DNA of 12,361 bases from CAZABP01 sp964483245 (GCA_964483245.1 CAZABP010000091.1:1-12361), one strand, 5' to 3'; positions 1 through 6,727 are shown, counted from the stretch's first letter. A program made the numbers and translations. The notes: generated by a model not told the origin, from the letters alone.

Positions 1-397
1 TGAACTCGGTCGAGCGGCCGATCCGGTTGATCTCGTTGACGAGGTCGCCGAACTCCGCGTTCAGCGTCGCCTTGTCGGCGTCGCTGGTCGTGCCGTTCGC
101 CGACTGCACCGCCAGTTCGCGCAGGCGGACCAGGATCGAGCTGACCTCGCCGAGCGCGCCTTCGGCCGTCTGCACCATCGAGATGCCGTCATTGGCGTTG
201 CGCTTGGCCTGATCGAGCGAGCGGATCTGCGCCCGCAGGCGCTCGGAGATCGCCAGGCCGGCGGCATCGTCCGCTGCCGTCGAGATCCGCAGACCGGTCG
301 ACAGGCGGCGGTAGTTCGCCGACAGGCGTTCGGTGACATTGTTCAGATTGCGCTGCGCGTTGATCGACGCAGTGTTCGTGTTGACTCTGAGTCCCAT
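1..397 (-). CDS. fliC: Flagellin, N-terminal part (gene cut by the window's left edge)
   Basis: This is the filament subunit of the bacterial flagellum, secreted through the flagellar export channel and polymerised outside the cell. Reading leftward from the ATG at 397, the 132 visible codons begin MGLRVNTNTASINAQRNL and carry the conserved flagellin N-terminal signatures: the INAQRNL stretch, RRLSTGLRI, AADDAAGLAISERLRAQ, and the NDGISMVQTAEGAL helix. These are the D0/D1 coiled-coil parts. The C-terminal half lies outside the window, so completeness cannot be judged. A GGGGA stretch about 8 bases before the ATG may be the ribosome site. The second flagellin at 5770-6597 is a close paralogue, aligning with no gap over the whole visible part. 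The gene follows msrA on the same strand after 160 bases. Confidence 0.96.
   Translation of the reverse strand, partial: MGLRVNTNTASINAQRNLNNVTERLSANYRRLSTGLRISTAADDAAGLAISERLRAQIRSLDQAKRNANDGISMVQTAEGALGEVSSILVRLRELAVQSANGTTSDADKATLNAEFGDLVNEINRIGRSTEF
1..397 (-). repeat. Direct repeat copy A (flagellin 5' half)
   Basis: These 397 bases align without gaps to 6201-6597. I count about 50 mismatches by hand, or roughly 87% identity. The first 55 bases are identical, and another nearly perfect block of about 44 bases lies near the gene start. Both copies are on the minus strand, so they are direct repeats 6200 bases apart. The repeat probably continues to the left of the window. Confidence 0.9.
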
Positions 398-429
398 GTG
401 GTCTTCCCCTGTTGGTTTGCGCGACAGGG

Positions 430-467
430 CCGTCGGAATGGGCCTCGGCTGCCGCTTGGGCCGACGG
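430..467. other. Inverted repeat between msrA and the first flagellin
   Basis: CCGTCGG at 430-436 is the exact reverse complement of CCGACGG at 461-467, separated by 24 bases. It lies in the 160-base gap (398-557) between the msrA stop and the flagellin start, both on the minus strand. It could be a factor-independent terminator for msrA without an obvious T tract, a protein-binding dyad, or a leader structure of the flagellin mRNA. I see no gene in the gap. Confidence 0.35.
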
Positions 468-557
468 ATCGGCTGCGGCTCGTGCGCGACTAGAGGGGAA
501 TTGCGACGTGCGTCCGAAATCGCGACGGCGCGGCGGGGTCAGCAGTCTCGCAAGCCC

Positions 558-1232
558 TCACTTCTCGAGCCCGAGCTTCTCGAGCTTCGGCGCGATCATG
601 ACGCGGCAGTACCCGGCCTGCTTGTTCTGCCGGTAGTAGTCCTGGTGGTACTGCTCCGCGGAGTAGAACGGCGCGGCCTTGGTGATCTCGGTCACGATCA
701 GCCCTGGCTGGTGCTGCTGCGCCCGCTCCCGGGCGGCCTCCGCCTCGCGGCGCTGCGCTTCGCTGTGGAAGAAGATCGCCGAGCGGTACTGCGTCCCCTC
801 GTCCGGCCCCTGGCGGTTCAGCGTCGTCGGATCGTGCAGCTTGAAGAACCAGTCGCACAGCACACCGAACGAGATCCGTTCCGGATCGAACGTCAGGTGC
901 ACGACTTCGGCGTGGCCGGTGGTGCCGCTGCAGACCTGCTGGTAGGTCGGGTTCGCGACGGAGCCGCCCATGTAGCCGGATGCCACGTCGAGGACGCCGT
1001 CCAACTGCTCGAACACCGCCTCGACACACCAGAAACAACCGGCGCCGAACGTCGCGGTCTCGGTCTGCTTGGAATCCTGCGCGGCGGGCGCCGGCTTGGC
1101 CGTCGGGTCGGGGGTCGGGGTGCTCATGTCGGGTGCTCGGGTAGGGGTCGACGGCGGCGGGGCCGGCTCGTGTGCGCAACCGGCCAGCAGCAGCGTCGGA
1201 ATCGCGAGGAGGAGCAGGACGCGTGCGGTCAT
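558..1232 (-). CDS. msrA: Peptide methionine sulfoxide reductase MsrA, lipoprotein form
   Basis: MsrA reduces methionine-S-sulfoxide in oxidised proteins back to methionine using a catalytic cysteine. The 224-residue product shows the family's active-site motif GCFWC at residues 65-69 (nucleophile Cys66), followed by EAVFEQLDGV, the SGYMGG and PTYQQVCSGTTGHAE stretches, and the C-terminal QYHQDYYRQNK and YCRV region. I chose the ATG at 1232 because it starts a lipoprotein signal peptide: a short hydrophobic helix (LLLLAIPTLLLAGC) with lipobox LAG-C and Cys19 as the lipid site. A proline/threonine-rich linker of about 35 residues separates the anchor from the catalytic domain. The enzyme is therefore predicted outside the cytoplasmic membrane, unlike most MsrA proteins. 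No MsrB domain is attached. No clear Shine-Dalgarno sequence precedes the ATG. The gene diverges from the cytochrome gene at 1349. An upstream in-frame ATG at 1388 is less likely because it would bury the signal peptide. Confidence 0.95.
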   Translation of the reverse strand: MTARVLLLLAIPTLLLAGCAHEPAPPPSTPTRAPDMSTPTPDPTAKPAPAAQDSKQTETATFGAGCFWCVEAVFEQLDGVLDVASGYMGGSVANPTYQQVCSGTTGHAEVVHLTFDPERISFGVLCDWFFKLHDPTTLNRQGPDEGTQYRSAIFFHSEAQRREAEAARERAQQHQPGLIVTEITKAAPFYSAEQYHQDYYRQNKQAGYCRVMIAPKLEKLGLEK

Positions 1233-1314
1233 GGGGGCGTGATAGGGGCCGGGCGGGCGTGGGTTCCGCGAGAGGGTAGCGGCGGCATCGGTCGATGGGG
1301 CCGCGGGGGCGACG

Positions 1315-1331
1315 CGTCGCTGCGAGCGACG
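1315..1331. promoter_or_regulatory. Hairpin/dyad in the msrA-cytochrome divergent intergenic region
   Basis: CGTCGCT (1315-1321) and AGCGACG (1325-1331) form a perfect 7-base-pair stem with a 3-base loop. The left arm overlaps a 12-base perfect palindrome, GCGACGCGTCGC, at 1309-1320. The structure ends 17 bases before the ATG at 1349. It could be an operator shared by the divergent promoters or a 5' leader structure of the cytochrome mRNA. I could not recognise a convincing -35/-10 promoter in 1233-1348. Confidence 0.4.
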
Positions 1332-1348
1332 GTAGGCTCTTGCGTCCC

Positions 1349-4177
1349 ATGCAGCCGCCGCACCTGCCGCTGACCCGTTGCCGAGCACGTGTGCCGGCGG
1401 CGCCTGCGCTGCCAGTCCTGCTGCTGCTGGCGGGCGGCGTGGCGGCGCAGCTGCCGCCGGAACGGAACTTCGAACAGCCGCCGGTGCACGGTCTCGCCGT
1501 GTCGCCCGACGGCGCCCGGCTCTACGCGGTGCAACCGGCCGCCGGCCGGCTGGTCTCGTTCTCGTTGGCGCGGCCGGACCAGCCGGTGCGGCTCGACTCG
1601 ATCCCGGTGGGACTCGAGCCGGTCAGCGTGCGGCTGCGCAATGCGGACGAAGCCTGGGTCGTCGAGCGGCTGTCGGATGCGATCAGCATCGTCTCGCTGC
1701 GCGAGCGTCGCGTCGTGGCGAAGCTGCGCACCGCCGACGAGCCGGCTGATGTGGTGTTCGCTGGATCACCGCAGCGCGCGTTCGTCAGCAGCGCCGGTGA
1801 AGACCTCGTGCAGGTCTTCGACCCGGCGACGCGTCGTGAGATCGGTCGGATCCCGATCTTCGGCCAGCAGCCGACGGCGCTCGCCGTCGATCCGGGCAGC
1901 ACGCGGATCTACGTCGCGGTCCACCAATCCGGCAACGGGACGACCGTCGTGCCGGTCAAGCACGCGCCGCCGCAACCCAAGCCGCGCCGGCCGGAGCTGC
2001 CGGACGGTCCTGCGGTGCCGCTGATCGTCGCGGCCGACGATCCGCAGTGGGCGCCCAAGCATGGGATCCAGCTGCCGGACATCGACGTGGTCGAGATCGA
2101 TCCACACACGCTGCAGATCACGCGCGAGATCGCGCGGACCGGCACGATCAACTTCGGGCTGGCCGTGCATCCGCAGGCACCCGAACTGTGGATCGCCAAC
2201 ACGCAAGCGCACAACCTGATCCGGTTCGAACCGGATCTGCGCGCGCGGTTCGTGACCAACCGCGTCACGCGTGTCGATCTCGCCGGCACGCCGGTCGTGA
2301 CGCCGGTCGATCTGAATCCGGGGGTCGACTACACGAAGCTGCCGAACCCGCAGGCACTCGCGGCAGCGCTCGCGCAGCCGACCGACGCCGCGTTCTCCCC
2401 CGATGGCAGCGAGCTGTGGGTCGCCGCGTTCGGCACGGACCGCATCGGCGTGCTCGATCGCGCGGGTCGCGTGCTGCAGCGGATCGAAGTCGGCGACACG
2501 CCTGGCACCGTCGTCGCACCGAGGACCAAGCGCGGGCCCCGCAACCTCGCCTGGCACCCGACGGCGCCGGTCGTATACGTGCTCGCACCGCTGTCCGGCA
2601 CGCTGATCACGATCGATGCGCGCGCACGCCGCGCGGTCGGCGAGATCCCGCTCGGGCTGGACCCGCTGCCACAGAGCTGGCGCGAGGGGAGAGGGTTCCT
2701 GTACGACGCGAAGCTGTCCGGCAACGGCCTCGTCTCCTGTGCGTCCTGTCATGTCGATGCGCGCCGCGACGGGATCGCCTGGGATCTCGGCGATCCGTAC
2801 GGCCGGATGCGCGTGTTGGTGCGCGAGCGCGACCCGAAGGTCACGTTCGAGCTGCACCCGATGAAGGGGCCGCTGTTGACGCAGACGTTGATCGGCCTGC
2901 GCGGGCAGAACCCGTTCCACTGGCGCGGCGACCGCGACAGCCTCGCCGACTTCAATCCGACGTTTGCCTCGCTGCTCGGCGGGAACGAGCTCGAGCCGGC
3001 GGATCTGAGCCTGTTCCTGGCGTTCCTGGAGGGGATGCGGTTCGGGCCGAATCCGAACCAGAATCCGGATCGCACCTACACCGACACGCCGGCCGGCGAG
3101 AGCGCCCGCGACGGGCAGCAGTTCTTCCTGCACGCCAACTTCAGCGGCGCAACACCGGCGCAGAGCTGCGTCGACTGCCACGCACGGCCGAGCGGCAGCA
3201 GCGACGAGATCGTGATCGGGCGCGAGTCGGCGCAGTACATGATCACGCAGCACCTGCGCGATCTGTACACGCGCACGGGACGCCGGCCGGTCGGTCAGCG
3301 CAGCAAGTCCGGATTCGGGATCCTGCACGGCGGCCACGAGAACGGCGTGTTCGAGTTCCTGAGCTCCGACCTGGTGTTCCTCGGCAAGCTGCGTCACGAG
3401 GACCGCAACAAGCGGATGCTCGAGCGTTTCCTGCTGGAGTTCGACACCGGGACCGCGCCGGCGGTCGGGCGCACGCTGACGGTGACGCGCGACCACGCCT
3501 GGGATGCAGATGTGCGCGCAGAGCTGGCGCTGCTGACCGGGCAGGTCGCCGCGCAGAATGTCGGGCTCATCGCGCATGCCGAGCTGCCGCTGTTCGGGCG
3601 CGTCGCCTGGAGCTGGGACGACACGCAGCAACGGTTCGTCGCCGACCGGCAGGCGATCGCGCCGCGCAGCACGGCGGCGATGCTGCTGTCCGCCTGGCTC
3701 GGTGGCACCGTGACGTTCACCGGTGTGCTGCCGGGTACGGAGCGCCAGCAGTCGATCGATCGCAATCTGGATGGCGTGTTGGATGGCGACGAGGGTGCCG
3801 CGCGCTATGGCCCGGCGACGCCGCGTTGCGCGCCCGACCTGGAGCTCGACGCGAACGACATCGCGCGGATCGGCGACCGCGGTTTCGCGCTCGTCGTGCG
3901 CGATGCGCCGCGCGACGCGGTCGGTCTGCTGCTGCTCGCGGCTGCTCCAGCGTCGATCCGGTTCCAGGATCTGCGGCTGCACGTCGATCCGGCCGCCGCG
4001 CTGGTCGTCACGCTCGGCTCCGATCGCCACGGTGTCGCGGCCGCCGCGCTGCCGATCCCGGCCGACCGCGCGCTGGTCGGGCAGACGGCGTACGCGCAGG
4101 CACTGTTCGCAGCACCGTGCGGACGGTCGCGGGTCGCCGGATCGCCGGGGCTGCGAATCCCGATCCGAGCTGAGTGA
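1349..4177 (+). CDS. Exported beta-propeller protein with two c-type heme sites
   Basis: The 942-residue product is predicted to be an exported electron-transfer protein or peroxidase-like enzyme of unknown substrate. The ATG at 1349 is preferred because it opens a signal peptide with hydrophobic core ALPVLLLLAGG and likely cleavage after VAA; the in-frame ATG at 1295 would put 18 arginine-rich residues before it. Residues about 40-430 are YVTN/lactonase-like propeller repeats (LAVSPDGARLYAV, AAFSPDGSELWVAAFG, LAWHPTAPVVYVL). Heme-binding CxxCH motifs lie at 464-468 (CASCH) and 607-611 (CVDCH). Their 143-residue spacing and the intervening text (LIGLRGQNPFHWRGD) recall the di-heme cytochrome c peroxidase/MauG superfamily. 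An EF-hand-like calcium loop, DRNLDGVLDGDE, is at 804-815. The last ~115 residues form a beta-rich module with an LPIPADRALVGQTAYAQ segment that resembles the C-terminal module of the neighbouring kelch protein. The gene is convergent with the kelch gene and divergent from msrA. Confidence 0.87.
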   Translation: MQPPHLPLTRCRARVPAAPALPVLLLLAGGVAAQLPPERNFEQPPVHGLAVSPDGARLYAVQPAAGRLVSFSLARPDQPVRLDSIPVGLEPVSVRLRNADEAWVVERLSDAISIVSLRERRVVAKLRTADEPADVVFAGSPQRAFVSSAGEDLVQVFDPATRREIGRIPIFGQQPTALAVDPGSTRIYVAVHQSGNGTTVVPVKHAPPQPKPRRPELPDGPAVPLIVAADDPQWAPKHGIQLPDIDVVEIDPHTLQITREIARTGTINFGLAVHPQAPELWIANTQAHNLIRFEPDLRARFVTNRVTRVDLAGTPVVTPVDLNPGVDYTKLPNPQALAAALAQPTDAAFSPDGSELWVAAFGTDRIGVLDRAGRVLQRIEVGDTPGTVVAPRTKRGPRNLAWHPTAPVVYVLAPLSGTLITIDARARRAVGEIPLGLDPLPQSWREGRGFLYDAKLSGNGLVSCASCHVDARRDGIAWDLGDPYGRMRVLVRERDPKVTFELHPMKGPLLTQTLIGLRGQNPFHWRGDRDSLADFNPTFASLLGGNELEPADLSLFLAFLEGMRFGPNPNQNPDRTYTDTPAGESARDGQQFFLHANFSGATPAQSCVDCHARPSGSSDEIVIGRESAQYMITQHLRDLYTRTGRRPVGQRSKSGFGILHGGHENGVFEFLSSDLVFLGKLRHEDRNKRMLERFLLEFDTGTAPAVGRTLTVTRDHAWDADVRAELALLTGQVAAQNVGLIAHAELPLFGRVAWSWDDTQQRFVADRQAIAPRSTAAMLLSAWLGGTVTFTGVLPGTERQQSIDRNLDGVLDGDEGAARYGPATPRCAPDLELDANDIARIGDRGFALVVRDAPRDAVGLLLLAAAPASIRFQDLRLHVDPAAALVVTLGSDRHGVAAAALPIPADRALVGQTAYAQALFAAPCGRSRVAGSPGLRIPIRAE

Positions 4178-4187
4178 GCGCGGACCG

Positions 4188-4214
4188 GTTGCCGGCCGCC
4201 GTAGCCGGCCGAAC
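4188..4214. terminator. Possible bidirectional terminator hairpin between convergent genes
   Basis: GCCGGC at 4191-4196 and again at 4204-4209 can pair across a 7-base loop. GTT (4188-4190) and AAC (4212-4214) add three outer pairs across a 2-base bulge. It fills the 74-base gap between the stops of the convergent cytochrome and kelch genes, where a shared terminator is expected. No T-run follows on either strand. Confidence 0.35.
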
Positions 4215-4251
4215 GCAGCGGGCCGAACTCAGCGGGGATTGCGGAACAGGC

Positions 4252-5604
4252 TCAGTAACCGATCAGACCTTCGGCCCCATTGGAGCTGATCAGCCCGAGC
4301 TGGTTCGTCGGCGGATCGGAGACGTAGACCTGGTTGTAGAAGCGCAGGCCGGCGAGGCCGGCGAGGTTGGGCACGTTGGTGTTCCAGCTCGCGGTGCCGT
4401 TCAGGTTCACCAGCGGGAATGCCCACTCGTCGCTGCAGTAGGCCGTGCAGCCCGGCATCCCGATCGGCGTCAAGTCGAGCGGCAGCGGGAGCGAGCCCCA
4501 CTGCGATTTCGACGCGCCGACCAGCAGCGTCGTGAACCGGCCGGGCGGCAGGTTCGTCACGTCGGCGCGGAATGGGAAACCGATGCGCGGAAACATGCCG
4601 AGCGGAGCTGCGATCGAAGGCGTCCCGTTGGTGCCAGCGCAACCGCTGCCGAAGCCGCGGTAGTCGGCCGGGGTGCGCTGGTCGTAGAGCTCCCAGGTCT
4701 GGTTCGAAGCGTTGCCTTGCATCAGTCCGCCGAACAGCACGAGCCGCCGCCGGACGGTGTCGTATGCGGTCCCGTGGTATGCGCGCATGTCCGGCGTGAG
4801 CGGTCCAAAGACGTGCGTCCAGGTCGTGCCATCCCACTCCCAGAGCTGCTCGTTGTATCTGCCGTCCTGGATACCACCGTAGATGAACGTGCGCCGGCGC
4901 ACCGGGTCATAGGTCATCGAATGCCCCCAGACTCCTGTTGCGTTGCTGGTGGGAAAGCGGCGCGTCCATGTGGAGCCAGACAACTCCCACGTGTCGTGCA
5001 GCGCTGCGAATCCGTCGTACCCGCCGAACAGCACCAGCACGTTCCGATCCGTGTCGAACGTCATCGCCGCCGCGCAACGCGCGGCCATCGTCGGCGGCGG
5101 CTGCACCGGATGCGTCTTCCAGCTCGTGCCATCCCACTCTTCGAACGCGAGATACGTCCGATCGCTGATGCCACCGAGCGACACGACCTTGTTGCGCGAC
5201 GCATCGAACGCGACGCTCCGGTACAGCAGGCCGGACCCCGGTTGCTTGGTGTCGATCCACTGCGAACCATCCCACTCCCAGACGGTCAGCGTGTTGGCGG
5301 ACGCTTCCGGGATGAACACCGTGCGATCCCGCTTCGTGTCGTGCACCAAGCGATGCCGCGGTGCCACCGGCGGTGACGCCGCTTTCGACGCCGCCCAGTC
5401 CGTCCCGTCCCAGATCCAGGTCGTGTAGTGCGTCGGTCCCACGACCAGCGTCAGGCACTGCTGCCGCGCCGGCTCGTAGACGAGCTGACTGTGGTCGATA
5501 GCCGGCGGGCTGCGCATCGGCTTGCGCAGCTCCCAGACGAGTTGGGCGGATGCGGCATTCGCGAGCGCCGCAGCGACGAGGGTGGCGGCCAGGATCCGGC
5601 GCAT
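4252..5604 (-). CDS. Exported kelch-repeat beta-propeller protein
   Basis: This is a 450-residue secreted protein of unknown function. The ATG at 5604 starts a clean signal peptide (MRRILAATLVAAALANAASA, cleavage before Gln21) and has a strong ribosome site. Residues about 22-315 contain roughly six kelch-type repeats. Each has a W-E/I-W-D-G-x-x-W strand (WIWDGTDW, WEWDGSQW, EEWDGTSW, WELSGSTW, WEWDGTTW) followed by a D-x-x-R-x-x-x-V-x-x-GG strand (LVLFGGYDG, TFIYGGIQDG, LVLFGGLMQG), indicating a beta-propeller. From about residue 315 (GFGSGCAGTNGTP, Cys322) to the end lies a separate beta-rich module with LPLPLDLTPIGMPGC and a terminal LAGLRFYNQ...GLISSNG pattern. I believe this is a recurring C-terminal module of secreted planctomycete proteins (family knowledge, not checked). 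Kelch proteins usually mediate binding; no catalytic residues are evident. The stop faces that of the cytochrome gene, and flagellin 2 lies upstream on the same strand, 165 bases away. Confidence 0.88.
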   Translation of the reverse strand: MRRILAATLVAAALANAASAQLVWELRKPMRSPPAIDHSQLVYEPARQQCLTLVVGPTHYTTWIWDGTDWAASKAASPPVAPRHRLVHDTKRDRTVFIPEASANTLTVWEWDGSQWIDTKQPGSGLLYRSVAFDASRNKVVSLGGISDRTYLAFEEWDGTSWKTHPVQPPPTMAARCAAAMTFDTDRNVLVLFGGYDGFAALHDTWELSGSTWTRRFPTSNATGVWGHSMTYDPVRRRTFIYGGIQDGRYNEQLWEWDGTTWTHVFGPLTPDMRAYHGTAYDTVRRRLVLFGGLMQGNASNQTWELYDQRTPADYRGFGSGCAGTNGTPSIAAPLGMFPRIGFPFRADVTNLPPGRFTTLLVGASKSQWGSLPLPLDLTPIGMPGCTAYCSDEWAFPLVNLNGTASWNTNVPNLAGLAGLRFYNQVYVSDPPTNQLGLISSNGAEGLIGY

Positions 5605-5611
5605 GGGAGGT

Positions 5612-5617
5612 CTCCTC
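5612..5617 (-). promoter_or_regulatory. Strong Shine-Dalgarno site of the kelch gene
   Basis: On the minus strand GAGGAG lies 7 bases before the ATG at 5604. It is among the best ribosome sites in the window and fixes the start of the kelch protein, in agreement with its signal peptide. Confidence 0.75.
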
Positions 5618-5641
5618 GGTGATTCCAGCGGAACGTCGGAC

Positions 5642-5668
5642 GAACGGCAGGACGTTAGTCCTGCGTTC
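5642..5668. other. Strong hairpin in the kelch 5' region
   Basis: GCAGGAC (5647-5653) and GTCCTGC (5658-5664) pair perfectly around the loop GTTA. GAAC (5642-5645) pairs with GTTC (5665-5668), leaving one bulged G at 5646, for 11 base pairs in total. It lies about 40 bases upstream of the kelch start. No T-run follows on the minus strand, so an mRNA leader structure, attenuator or protein-binding dyad is as likely as a terminator. Confidence 0.55.
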
Positions 5669-5707
5669 CCGGCGCGGCCACCCCCTCGCCAACCGCCGAA
5701 ACGACGA

Positions 5708-5740
5708 ACGGCGCGCTCCGGCCCAGCCGGAACGCGCCGT
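5708..5740 (-). terminator. Terminator-like hairpin downstream of flagellin 2
   Basis: ACGGCGCG (5708-5715) pairs with CGCGCCGT (5733-5740). After one C/A mismatch, TCCGG (5717-5721) pairs with CCGGA (5727-5731), leaving the loop CCCAG. The 13 pairs are almost all G-C. It begins about 30 bases after the flagellin stop at 5770. The minus-strand sequence after it (TCGTCGTTTCGG) is only modestly T-rich. An intrinsic terminator for the flagellin mRNA is the natural reading; 3'-end stabilisation is an alternative. Confidence 0.65.
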
Positions 5741-5769
5741 CTTCGGTGTGTGCGGAATCCCGCCGCGGA

Positions 5770-6597
5770 TCAGCTCAGCAGCGCGAGCGCCGACTGCGGC
5801 GCGGCGTTGGCCTGCGCGAGGATCGCGATCGAGGCCTGCTGCAGGATCGAGTTGCGGGTCAGCTGGGCCGTCTCGTAGGCGACGTCGACGTCGCGGATCC
5901 GGCTCTCGGCGGCCGACAGGTTCTCGACCTGCACGGCGAGGTTGTTGATCGTCGAGCCGAGGCGGTTCTGGACGGCGCCGAGGCGGCCACGCATCGCGGA
6001 GACCGTGTTGATCGCCGTGTCGAGCGTCGTGATCGCAGTCGACGTGCTGCCGCTCGAGCCGATGTCGAGCGAGTTCAGGCTCAGCGACGTGCTGAGCGTC
6101 GGGTTCAGGCTGACCGAGATCGTGTCGATGCCGGCCGTCGTGCCGAAGCCGATCTGGAACGAGACCGCGGCGGAGCTGCCGTCCATCAACTTGATGTTGT
6201 TGAACTCGGTCGAGCGGCCGATCCGGTTGATCTCGTTGACGAGGTCGCCGAACTCGCTGTTCAGCGTCGCCTTGTCGGCGTCGCTGGTCGCGCCGTTCGC
6301 GGCCTGGACCGCCAGCTCACGCAGGCGGACGAGGATCGAGCTGACTTCGTTCAGCGCACCTTCGGCGGTCTGCACCAGCGAGATGCCGTCGTTGGCATTC
6401 CGCTTGGCCTGGTCGAGCGAGCGCACCTGCGCGCGCAGCCGCTCGGAGATCGCGAGGCCGGCCGCGTCGTCGGCCGCGACCGAGATGCGCAGGCCGGTCG
6501 ACAACCGGCGGTAGTTGCCGGCCAGTCGCTCGGTGACGTTCAGGAGATTGCGCTGCGCGTTGATCGACGCAGTGTTCGTGTTGACTCTCAGACCCAT
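5770..6597 (-). CDS. fliC: Flagellin, complete, compact form
   Basis: This is a complete flagellin of 275 residues. It is shorter than enterobacterial flagellins because the variable outer domains (D2/D3) are nearly absent. The N-terminal D0/D1 part (about 1-140) has INAQRNLLNVTERL, RRLSTGLRI, AADDAAGLAISERLRAQ and NDGISLVQTAEGALNEV. A short serine/threonine-rich middle (about 140-190) follows. The C-terminal D1/D0 part has MRGRLGAVQNRL, NNLAVQVENLSAAESRIRDVD and ILQQASIAILAQAN. I chose the ATG at 6597 because MGLRVNTNTAS is the normal flagellin start and matches the first copy; AGGAG lies 10 bases upstream. An in-frame ATG at 6681 would add 28 atypical residues. The gene ends in a strong hairpin and diverges from the sigma-54 activator gene at 6856, which suggests that the activator controls it. 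Confidence 0.97.
   Translation of the reverse strand: MGLRVNTNTASINAQRNLLNVTERLAGNYRRLSTGLRISVAADDAAGLAISERLRAQVRSLDQAKRNANDGISLVQTAEGALNEVSSILVRLRELAVQAANGATSDADKATLNSEFGDLVNEINRIGRSTEFNNIKLMDGSSAAVSFQIGFGTTAGIDTISVSLNPTLSTSLSLNSLDIGSSGSTSTAITTLDTAINTVSAMRGRLGAVQNRLGSTINNLAVQVENLSAAESRIRDVDVAYETAQLTRNSILQQASIAILAQANAAPQSALALLS
6201..6597 (-). repeat. Direct repeat copy B (flagellin 5' half)
   Basis: This is the partner of the repeat at 1-397, in the same orientation and aligned without gaps at an offset of 6200 bases. The similarity stops abruptly at the start codon: the sequences upstream of the two ATGs look unrelated. This fits gene duplication followed by independent promoters, or gene conversion confined to the coding part. 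Confidence 0.9.
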
Positions 6598-6694
6598 TTC
6601 CCTGTTGCTCCTACTCCGTGTCGTGGAATCCGCTGGTGCCGCGCCGGTTGGACCGTGCGGCGGCCGTGGATTCTCGGACATGCGACACTCGGCT

Positions 6695-6708
6695 TGAGGG
6701 CTGCCTCA
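6695..6708. promoter_or_regulatory. Dyad TGAGG-N4-CCTCA, possible enhancer site
   Basis: TGAGG (6695-6699) and CCTCA (6704-6708) are exact reverse complements with a 4-base spacer, in the 258-base divergent region between flagellin 2 and the activator gene. The centre is about 108 bases upstream of the transcription start predicted from the sigma-54 promoter and about 104 bases upstream of the flagellin start on the other side. That is a usual distance for an NtrC-family binding site. The dyad is short and could be chance. Confidence 0.35.
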
Positions 6709-6727
6709 GGGTTGGCCACCCGACCGT

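Noticed and set aside
466..492. Flagellar sigma-28-like promoter for the first flagellin
   Set aside because: GCCGATCC on the minus strand (466-473) fits 6 of 8 bases of the -10 consensus, and an 11-base spacer leads to 485-492, but that stretch (TAGTCGCG) matches only 2 of 8 bases of the -35 element. This is too weak in GC-rich DNA.
1766..4030. Long minus-strand open frame (754 codons) opposite the cytochrome gene
   Set aside because: Its translation is arginine-, alanine- and aspartate-rich low-complexity text with no motif, and it lies wholly antisense to a gene with a signal peptide, heme motifs and propeller repeats. It is a GC-rich shadow frame.
1..6597. The 5.8 kb segment between the flagellins as a mobile element or cassette
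   Set aside because: I see no transposase, integrase, terminal inverted repeats or target-site duplication. The flanking repeats are functional gene sequence, so gene duplication explains them.
6632..6646. Sigma-54-like site upstream of flagellin 2 on the minus strand
   Set aside because: The GG and GC pairs are correctly spaced, but only 7 of 11 consensus positions match and the T residues of the -12 element are missing. A similar near-match on the same strand close to 6703-6718 has spacing one base too long.
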